In this document: positions 56,501 through 64,000 of the stretch, piece after piece | Layout of the letters: each line of letters begins with the position of its first letter | How positions within the stretch are numbered: position 1 is the stretch's first letter | Source of the DNA: Reticulitermes lucifugus | Taxonomy: Eukaryota > Arthropoda > Insecta > Blattodea > Rhinotermitidae | DNA: 64,000 nucleotides | Reading direction: 5' to 3' | NCBI GenBank assembly: GCA_026260175.1 | Contig: JAKCWW010000166.1 | Coordinates: 34,396 to 98,395, forward strand | The notes under the pieces: model-generated | Seen by the model: the letters and a program-made list of their open reading frames with translations, nothing else | Database searches by the model: none | What the model was told of the DNA's origin: nothing | Made by a program: the position numbers and the translations under genes

Positions 56501-57601
56501 AGCTGTTGAGAAAAATGACATGCACATTTTATATCCAATACTGTTTTTCAACAAAGCCTAAAGAACGTCTTGCTATTTTTCGGGATACATAAATCTAAAA
56601 ACCAACTTCTTCTTTATAGCACAGGCAAAAGTGCGTTAGAAATTGGCCAAGCTCATCAGTGGTACGGGAAACAGAGAAGCAACGTGTAATTACTCTCTGG
56701 GCTATTTGCTATGTCACAGGCTATGTTATTGTGTTTGTAAGTTGAAAGATGGCGGCGCTGCTGTGTAAGAGAAACAGGAGAGCGTCATAAAGAGTTCGCT
56801 GTGCGCTGATCCCACGCACATGCAAGGTTTCACACCGTATCGACCAAAATCTGTAAGATCACTTCTATGTATCCTCTCGTCTGGAAATCAGATTTATTTC
56901 TCGCAATCCTTAAAACAGGGGGAACGGGGGTACTAAGATAATGCAACTTGTTCTGTCAAGGAACAAGGAATTCGATATGACGTCACAAACAGAAATCTTT
57001 CCCAGCGGCGCGCAGTAGACTGGCCACCCATTTATCGCGCCTTTTGCAGAACTTCACAAAATTCCGTTCGTTTCGTAGTGTCCGTACTAACGATCATGCC
57101 TACTATGCTGTTCCGAGTAAACAGATTTCGATAAAAGTTCTTATTTCGAAACTATAATAATGTGTATGAATATTAAGCATTCTTACTATAAATTGGCGAA
57201 TATTTATTATTATAAAGAACTGTGTTATGACATATGACACCATCAGGTCTCGAAAAATGACAGATACTCGGAAGAACTTGCAGCCTTATTTTTCTCCTAA
57301 ACGTCCGTCAACTTATACTCAGCTATACGGCTGACTAAGGAAAGTTAGAACTCTGTGGAGTACAACCTTTTAGGAAAAGCTGATACTTGCACTAGAAATT
57401 AACTTCTACTATCCAAAATTAATAGTGATTCTGGTAAAAGTTACAGGAGATTGCAGAATATTATACGTATATAATCGGAGCTGAATAACATAAATACGTC
57501 TAACCAACCACTTTTAAGACGGAAAAAAGCAAGAGAATGGGACTGGGGGAGGTGTTGTAGCGTGCATGGGTCAGACAAAAAATTGATACAAAAATCTGTA
57601 G
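56501..57601. other. No recognisable feature
   Basis: Anonymous sequence containing a perfect TGACGTCA at 56978-56985. Confidence 0.5.
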
Positions 57602-57747
57602 TAAAACCTGAGAGAAGAGATCACTTGGAAGACCCAAGTGTGGGCGAAAAAATGACTTTAGAATGGATAGCACACAAAGAAAGCGTGTGGGTGTGGATTG
57701 GTTTCAGCCGGCCCAGGAAACACCCAGATCTAAACGGATCCTTGTGA
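57602..57747 (+). pseudogene. LINE ORF2 C-terminal tail fragment
   Basis: AAACCTGAGAGAAGAGATCA, CTTGGAAGACCCAAGTGTGG, then in a shifted frame VGVDWFQPAQETPRSKRIL. This matches the insect LINE tail GKPEGKRPLGRPRRRWEDNI, then DWI-x-LAQDR-x-WRALVN (recalled). At least one frameshift. It corresponds to the part just downstream of the fragment at 36010-36110, and overlaps in content with the one at 63811-64000. Confidence 0.7.
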
Positions 57748-57749
57748 AT

Positions 57750-59154
57750 GTACAGATACCATAAAAAGGGGAGAATATTTCGATCAGATAAGCGACTATC
57801 AGCTTGTAAAGAACTATTCTTTGGCATGCATTTAGTTAACCATTTATATCGTAGTATTTGTCGTGTTTGTAGTGTGCTTTAACATTAAAGTAGAAAGCTT
57901 TACATGTGTTTAAATTTAAACAATATTTTGGCCTCTTACATCCTTTTAAATTACACAGCCAGCTTTTTTAACATTCAGAAACTATACTTCTACTCCACAC
58001 CATCTGTTAGTCTTTTGAACGACCCTTAAAATAAACTGTGACTACTTTACTATAAACGGCATTAAACAATTCGTCTTTGTAGTGGACGTGCATTATGTTT
58101 TCTGTGAGATAAAAAGTGGATTGTTGTGTGTTATTAAGATTAATTTCAGGCTTCAGTAGCTTACAGAAGTACAGTACAAAACCTATTTTGTAAATCGGCC
58201 ACCGGAAAGTGCTGTTACATATACGATGCACCTAATTTAACACAAGGCAAGGGTTCATTTGCAAACTTCCCCGTGTCATGAAGAAGTTAGACCATTTGAA
58301 ATTAGAATACTTTTGAACCCAGTGTAGTGGCTGCAGTCTACATTAAGCAGGGAAAGCTACCTTCTACAGCCACACACAATAGGAGCACCAATACCACGTC
58401 GTCATAAAATTCTCCTTCTAACACATAGGAAATAAGTTCTCTATTTTCCCATCTACCCTTATTTGCGTTTCTCACCCTCACGCAGGGTGAAAAACAGCTA
58501 AGCTCTAACGGACCCAATCCGTCTAGAAATCGTAGTTTCATCTGGCTTGGAGTTCAGATCGAACCCCTCCCGCAATTTCCTGCAAGGACAGCAGAACACA
58601 ACAGATTCCTCATCCCTGCAGCATCAATCTGTGGCTCAGAAACATCTCTCCTCTCAACTTGCACTCTACCCCCCCCCCAACCAAACTGCTTTCATCACTG
58701 CTACATTACAGAACTCACTCGGAAGTACATATAGAACAAATCCACTTACTAAGAAACTGAAATGAAGTGAGTGTTCGTCTTTGTCATGTCCAGAACTGCC
58801 GAATTTCTTTGATGACGTCAGCATATCATTCATAGGCGTTATACTAGTCGGCTTGGGCGCAGCAGAGACCCTGGGTCTAGTCGAGTCCATAGGACACAAT
58901 GATAAAAATAACCATTAAAAAGCTTAGACGGTTCCGTCACCTCTACCAAATTACTGATTTAAGTTAATAGCGTTGAGATAAGGTTTCAGGTTCGGTACAC
59001 AATTTCAAGCTTCAGGAACAAATGAAGTTAGCGCCCAACTGTAGCACACCGCTTCTGGGTCTTCTTTTGCTAGAATAATCGACAAGAAGTTATTCGTAAA
59101 CTTCCGATTCCTACCGACCCCTAAAATGGGGGAAAGTATACTTCTGAGCGGTAC
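57750..59154. other. No recognisable feature
   Basis: Anonymous sequence with a C10 run near 58670 and a perfect TGACGTCA at 58813-58820. Open frames under 80 codons. Confidence 0.5.
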
Positions 59155-59235
59155 GTAACGATGCGGTAAAATAAGTAGTAGAGTCCGTGAATAAAACGTG
59201 GAGGGTTATTGGTTCAAAACTTGGAAAATTTGAAA
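59155..59235 (+). repeat. Possible tRNA-like SINE head
   Basis: GATGCGGTAAAATAAGTAGT as a weak A box and GTTATTGGTTCAAAACTTGG as a B box. Strongly worn, with no body match. Confidence 0.3.
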
Positions 59236-60059
59236 CACAGAAAAATTAATTATCTTATTTCAGTAAGACGTACTATCACTTGACAGGCGCTTAATATACC
59301 ACAAAGATAAGACAAATGAACGTGTAAATTCCAAGCACAAAAGCGTCTGTCACCTAGTGTTTCGACTTCCAACTCGATGCCGTGCAGACAAGAGGAAAAC
59401 TATACTGTAAAGGTATGTGCGAATTCAGAGTGAGGACTGATGTCTGGGGAAATAGTCTTATCCTACTTTAAGCCTGGACTAAGTACTTGCCTAGAGCCTA
59501 GGCCCTGGACGAACTCAGAAAGAACACCTAGTCTTCAGTGCCGACGGCTTTATTTTACGATTCTATAATGATTATTATCAAACTGTTCTGAACATTATCA
59601 ATCCTTCGGATTCCATAAAGGGAAAAATGTTTCGAGTAGCTGAGCGAATATTAGGTAGTCTCTCCAAGGTTACGTCAATCCAAGAAGTTACACATTTGGC
59701 TCTCAATGAGATGGATATATAGAAACGGTCAAGTAAAGGAGCTGCCCGTGGCTTACTTCACGACGTTCCTCGGGGACAACTGAGACATTACACAAAAAAC
59801 TCAATCAGGATAGTAGGCCTAAAATACGGTGTGATGTGGACGTAGATTTGAGAAAGATTTTAGAGAAATAAATTATGAGTTATGGAATGGATTCACCTAA
59901 TTCAGGGTAGAATCCATTGCAGGACTGTTACAAACACAGAAACTAACCTTCTGGCTCCATAAACGCGGATGATGTCTTGACGAGGTGCGTGACTATCAGT
60001 TTCTATACAATGTTCAAATATTATACAGTAGAGTAATATACTGTAATTAGTTCGCCGTC
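59236..60059. other. No recognisable feature
   Basis: Anonymous sequence. Confidence 0.5.
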
Positions 60060-60140
60060 AGGATCCGAACCAAGTGCTTTCCAAATGGAAGTCACTTGCA
60101 CTGCCACTGTGTCAAACCTCTCAGTTACTAGTCTTTTAGA
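60060..60140 (-). repeat. tRNA-like SINE head
   Basis: Minus strand: GACACAGTGGCAGTGCAAGT (A box region), then GCACTTGGTTCGGATCCTGA (well-kept B box). tRNA-like spacing, no body match. Confidence 0.55.
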
Positions 60141-61561
60141 AGGATATCGAGCCAGAAGTTTGAACTTCGGACCTTCCGCCAAACAACCGATTTCAGTTCG
60201 ACCTATGGGTTTTCAGTGTATAAGGTGCCACAAGTCCTAAGCCACCCAGTGATTAAGAAATGGCGGCGGCGGTTGGGGGTGGGGGAAGTTAAAGCACGAA
60301 CTATGCACACTTGATATTCTCACAGACGTAACGCAGCTCAGCTGCTTCGCAGTGTCTGAGTGGCAGAAAGACAAAGATGTAAGGCGGAATTATAACCATA
60401 CTTCAGGATGTTTGTAACTTAACAAATAAACTCACTCCTTTGTAACACAAGATTCCCGTAAATAACATAGAAATCCAATTCCTACGTTACAAAGAACACA
60501 CTGCGTCTCATTAGAAAGATCAACCGAAATGTTGTTTCGGGAAATAACTGGTGTTTATTGTAGTATAGAAACAGGTAAATAAGCTCTAAGAGCAAAATGC
60601 AGAATTTTTAAATGTTGAATCAAGTGTTGTATAGTAGTAAGAACTGATCTTTAGAGGGTAGGTATAAGAGACGCGACAGCCTAGTACATAGGCTACAATG
60701 GTTCCGTTTTTGACAAAGAAATTTCCCTTTAGCCACCACGTCAATGCCTGACTTCCAGACCTGAATAGTCTCTTAACCGGCTTAGATAAAGCAGTCGGAA
60801 CCTCAGGCTATCTCTTATCTCAATGTAGCACCAAAATTAAGAATACATGGAGCTTATTTCCATTCTCGACATGCCATCACATCTTGCAAATTTTATGGAA
60901 AGCTTTATCTTAATTAACTCGTAATTTTTGGAACTGTCTAACGTGTAACAACTCAGATGGCTAACGTCAGCTTCGTACAGCGAAGACAAGATTTCAACTG
61001 AAAGAGTCTCCATAGAATTTATGGTGAAGAAAGTGGCTCTGTGGTAGTATTTTTGCAGAGTACTTTGCTTTTCCCTTCTAACTATTTTCACACAAATGTT
61101 CCATAAATTTCTATCAATTACCATGTTTATAGGCACAGACTAGCCATAGCAGTTGACAGAAAACAGTATCACTTAAACGAACATTCATATGATCTTTTAT
61201 TTGTGATGTACCTTTATATAGCTTCTGCACTTTACACATTATAATAAAGCTTCAATTACTCGTATTTTACATTAGCCGAGATTTCTTAAGTTTTGCAGAT
61301 TAACATTGTGGTCGTTTGTGTTATGATACCATGTAGGCGCTGACCAAAGTTTCAGATGTCGTACTGCGTCCGTCTTCTACTGAAGACGGTGGTAGCTGCT
61401 CCAACGCAAAATTGGTGCCGTTACACTTAACGGTGTCATAACTCAGAAGACCAAATAATAAAATTTCATTTTATATTTTGCGATTTCTCATTCGTCGAGT
61501 TATTACCTGTGGCACATAAAACGATTTCCTGAAATAATATAAGATAAACTATTTACCTGCA
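60141..61561. other. No recognisable gene
   Basis: A 99-codon minus frame (60837-61136) has no known motif. A short VTPC-like phrase lies at about 61425-61455. Confidence 0.45.
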
Positions 61562-61740
61562 TTAAGAGTAAGGTATTCTGAAAAGAAACGTGGTGTGGTT
61601 TGGTATATAGCTACCAATGTTTCGGATAAATCTTGTGCTTCCGCCTTCAGTATAGATAAGACAATTTTCCTGATGATAGCAGGTTACTCCATAACATTGG
61701 TACCTGCCCACTAATTTACAAGCCGTTACATTCTCACAGT
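61562..61740 (-). repeat. VTPC-family repeat, long open copy
   Basis: The minus frame reads VTACKLVGRYQCYGVTCYHQ, then IYTEGGSTRFIRNIGSY. All family blocks are in order: VTPC-x-LV-x-RYQ-x-F/Y-GG/V-TC, then EGGS-x-RF-x-RN-x-G. The open frame extends to 61783 without a recognisable protein family. Confidence 0.7.
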
Positions 61741-61794
61741 CATGGCTTTCAGGAAGCGAAATCTCACCTACAGTCTTGAACACATATACATGAG

Positions 61795-61865
61795 TAAATA
61801 ACCGCAGGATTTGAACCGCTGTCGTAAATTCCTATCACACATTCTTCGGAATATAACCTCTACAG
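61795..61865 (-). repeat. tRNA-like SINE head
   Basis: Minus strand: GCAGCACCTGTAGAGGTTAT (A box), spacer, CAGCGGTTCAAATCCTGCGG (B box). It lies immediately upstream of the VTPC copy on the same strand. Confidence 0.55.
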
Positions 61866-62360
61866 GTGCTGCAGTATGTTACAGTATCATACGAATACCA
61901 AGCCTCATATAAGTTGTTGCATTTCTACTCTCCTGCACTGTATATACGATACTGGAAGGGTGGGATGAGAGGAATTCTACCCTTGGGGATAATACGTCTT
62001 CTCCCTTCACAACTCGCTCATTCACCGTCACGGCGGTGCCCCGATCCGGGGTCGAGTCGGGTCAGGTCTCCAGAAAGGGACTTCCAGATATCAAGCCAGA
62101 AGTGCAAGTACCAACTGTCACTTCTCAGCATTCGTTCTGCATGCAGTACCCCTCATTCGCGTATCCGAATTCAAAACTGTGATCGCAGAACAACAAAGTT
62201 CAGCGCAGGTAAAATGAATTAGCATAGTTCTCCACGTTTCTGATCAAGCTGAATTCAGTTCCCAACCTCCCAAAACTCCATTCCGTATTATTGTGTTTAA
62301 CATTAACACATTCAGCCTTATATTCATTTCAAACCCATATATATATAATTATTACTCATT
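61866..62360. other. No recognisable feature
   Basis: A 118-codon frame (61866-62222) shows no known motif. Confidence 0.5.
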
Positions 62361-62415
62361 TGTTTTACTTAACGACGTTGGCATTAATTCAGGCTATACA
62401 CCAGCGATACTATTA
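62361..62415 (+). repeat. TTAACGACG-type repeat fragment
   Basis: TTTTACTTAACGACGTTGGC, then AATTCAGGCTATACACCAGCG. Close to 36588-36640. Confidence 0.5.
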
Positions 62416-62724
62416 TTATCCTACACCAAACATTGGGGACTGTTGCTTCTTATTCAAAGTGTTCAGGGATCACGAATAGGCCTGCAGACTGGCTGTACTG
62501 ATTGAGGATCTTAGTGACTTCCTGAGTCCTGCCAGGTAAGTGCCCGGTTATCTCAAATTAGACAACAAATCTGCTTCTTTCCATATACTTCCCGCTTTAC
62601 TGAACACTAGCCACGTGCGCATCACATGGCGTCATGCCACAAAATTCACAAGCTATTCTACCGTCTCTTTCACACATCGTTTCTTCCTTCGTAGAGAAAT
62701 TCAGGTTTAACTTCATCCTTATTC

Positions 62725-63220
62725 TCGGTAACCATAGCAAGACTGGCGTGGAACACAACAGATGGCCAACTCTTTCTTCAGGCTCCGTGCTAAGTTCCTA
62801 CGGGCATTACTGTGTGGTTAGCATGCCACCTGGTCTAGAACGCAGTAGACACTCAACTTTGTCTGCGAAATCCGTTAAAAATGACACATAGAGACCGCCT
62901 TTCAGTAACTGAGCCATTACACAATACAAACTAAAGGTTTTCTCCACAACGTGTAACAGCTTTTTATAAGGTAAATGATAAATATTTAAGCAGGCGCGTC
63001 GTTGGTGTCTTAGCAATTTCGTTTCATTATTTATTTTTAGAATACTGTCACCTCATTAAGACTTCAACCCTGTAACCACAACAACTCTGATGTGCAACAC
63101 AGTACATGGCCGAATATTTCTTCGGACTCTGCGCGTCCCTCACAGAGAATGTGGCAACCCGGTAACCACGGCAACTCCTGCCTAGAACGCAGTCGATGCC
63201 GAATTGTTTCTGTGGTAACC
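62725..63220 (+). repeat. Degenerate minisatellite with GGTAACCACGGCAAC words
   Basis: At least four worn units of about 60-80 bp occur, at about 62729, 62812, 63069 and 63152. Each has GGTAACCAYRGCAACTC-like, then CTRGAACRCAGTMGAT, GCCGAAT and TTTCTTCGG or TTTCTGTGG. The word GTAACCACGGCAAC (about 63157-63170) is a perfect RFX X-box by consensus; the other units carry near matches. A sequence of about 200 bp (62870-63068) separates the two halves. Confidence 0.55.
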
Positions 63221-63810
63221 CGGTAAAAATTGCTCTTACCTTGGATCCTGTGGACAGATTTTGATTATCTTGTGTAGTGCGTACCTCATAGTCATCCTAA
63301 AGCTACGGCCAAAATGTTAAGCTCCTATTTCTACTTTCTGACTTTCCGGCTGCCACGACAAAAAAAAACACACATCGACCTTTTTTTTAATTTTATACAT
63401 CAATCATCCTAACATTTCGACGTTTCATAGTGACTGAAAACAACTTTAATTGAAGCAAGAATAAAAAAATAAATATTATGCTTCAATTTACTTTTTGGGT
63501 TTGCCACCTCCCTTCCATCTGGTGCCCACAGAAGGCCGGCATGACAGGCACACGTAGTAAGTATAACAATACGGCTTCACTCCTTCTGCAATGTTACAAG
63601 GCTGACGTGTCACAATTCCATCAGCAAACACTGCGGCTGGCGCGACAGACAACGAAAAACAAAAACAGGGAATAGCGGACTTGTCAGTGTCTAGTAGTAA
63701 GAGCTTCCAGTACAGTCATGATGAAGACAGCCGAGATGTTGCAGTGGCGGCTAGTTATGTTTCACAGAAATTTAATACTTCTCATGTTTAATTATTTTCT
63801 TTGAGGGCAG
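63221..63810. other. No recognisable feature
   Basis: Anonymous sequence. Confidence 0.5.
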
Positions 63811-64000
63811 TCATGGGAAAGAAGAGAAACAAATGCAGACGTTCAGCGGGAAAACCTGAAGGACCGAGACTGATTGGAACACCTAGGCATAGATTGGAGG
63901 ATAATATTAAAACGGGACCTATAGAAATAGAGTGTGGACTGGATACGTCTGATTCAAAACAGAAGAGAGTGGCTGAAGTTTTTGAACATGGTGATGAACT
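63811..64000 (+). pseudogene. LINE ORF2 C-terminal tail, open to window end
   Basis: One uninterrupted frame reads MGKKRNKCRRSAGKPEGPRL, then IGTPRHRLEDNIKTG, and continues to the edge ending FEHGDE. It matches the recalled insect LINE tail MGEKRNAYRLLVGKPEGKRPLGRPRRRWEDNIKMDL. The frame starts at the MGEKR motif with no reverse-transcriptase sequence upstream, as in a 5'-truncated LINE insertion. Confidence 0.75.

Noticed and set aside
56179-56538. 119-codon minus-strand open frame as a gene
   Set aside because: Its peptide (SSAEVKNEWSYTST) is the pseudo-translation of SINE family A.
61620-61690. CAATGTTTCGG..CTTCAG and CCTGATGATAGCAGG as further hammerhead-like copies
   Set aside because: Both fall inside the VTPC repeat on the minus strand, where they encode the family peptide in frame. 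Hairpin and flank pairing are absent.
1-64000. CRISPR arrays, operons, bacterial promoters, riboswitches
   Set aside because: No regularly spaced short direct repeats, no closely packed coding frames and no bacterial-type genes. The window has the texture of animal intergenic DNA.
1-64000. Retrovirus-like, LTR, Polinton or other capsid/envelope-bearing fossils
   Set aside because: No long direct terminal repeats with TG..CA ends and no gag, protease, integrase, capsid or envelope-like phrases were recognised on either strand. A profile search could still find very old pieces.

Overview
The window looks like intergenic DNA from a large, AT-rich animal genome, most likely an insect and probably a polyneopteran of the cockroach/termite kind. 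The reasons are the absence of any long open frame (the longest is about 155 codons and has no ATG at its start), the density of decayed SINEs, and several degenerate repeat families that I recall as very abundant in cockroach and termite assemblies. These encode peptide fragments such as VTPCSLV, EELHNLYSS-like, CLCKGKSPGRP-like and SAEVKNEWSYTST. The species assignment is inference from memory; nothing in the sequence names it.

No complete host gene is recognisable. Two places could hold small exons, at low confidence: an open stretch at 497-823 with a good splice donor inside it, and a CRE-containing stretch at 28546-28807 with an ATG followed by splice-donor-like sites. Everything else supported is repeat-derived.

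Layout. 1-5 kb: edges of a tRNA-derived SINE, a possible exon and short dispersed repeats. 5.5-6.2 kb: a 640-bp inverted dimer. 7-10.3 kb: several fragments of the VTPC family, an inverted pair of another short repeat and a perfect hairpin. 11.7-13.1 kb: three SINEs. 14.1-14.5 kb: the N-terminal half of a mariner-like transposase. 15-24 kb: a string of small structured modules, a pogo/Tigger-like deletion derivative with TA target duplication (19416-19808) and a hAT-like MITE (about 21.03-21.19 kb). 26.9-28 kb: a SINE next to two mariner C-terminal halves lying head to head. 29.4-30.4 kb: a decayed 1-kb Tc1-like element. 31.7-38.4 kb: SINEs, including a B/D chimera, a LINE tail and an inverted repeat. 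38.4-64 kb: mostly anonymous sequence with scattered SINEs, a polypyrimidine tract, an RFX X-box-like site, degenerate minisatellite and two further LINE tails, the last running off the window.

The strongest unexplained signal is a dispersed module of about 90 bp, present at least 13 times on both strands. It has a CTGANGA box, a short hairpin and GAAAC, then about 40-50 bp later an AATAAAGTGCATTTTGTTGG-like end. In six or more loci the sequences flanking the core pair with each other although their bases differ from locus to locus (CCCC/GGGG, GATCT/GGATC, CGC/GCG, AGTCC/GGACT, ATCTC/GAGAT, TGTC/GACA). That is how stem I of a type I hammerhead ribozyme would look. Copies occur singly, in tandem (24.0-24.2 kb) and as inverted dimers (5.6-6.2 kb, 51.1-51.3 kb), an arrangement reminiscent of the terminal repeats of Penelope-like retroelements. 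I recognised no retrovirus-like, LTR or Polinton-like element and no toxin gene.
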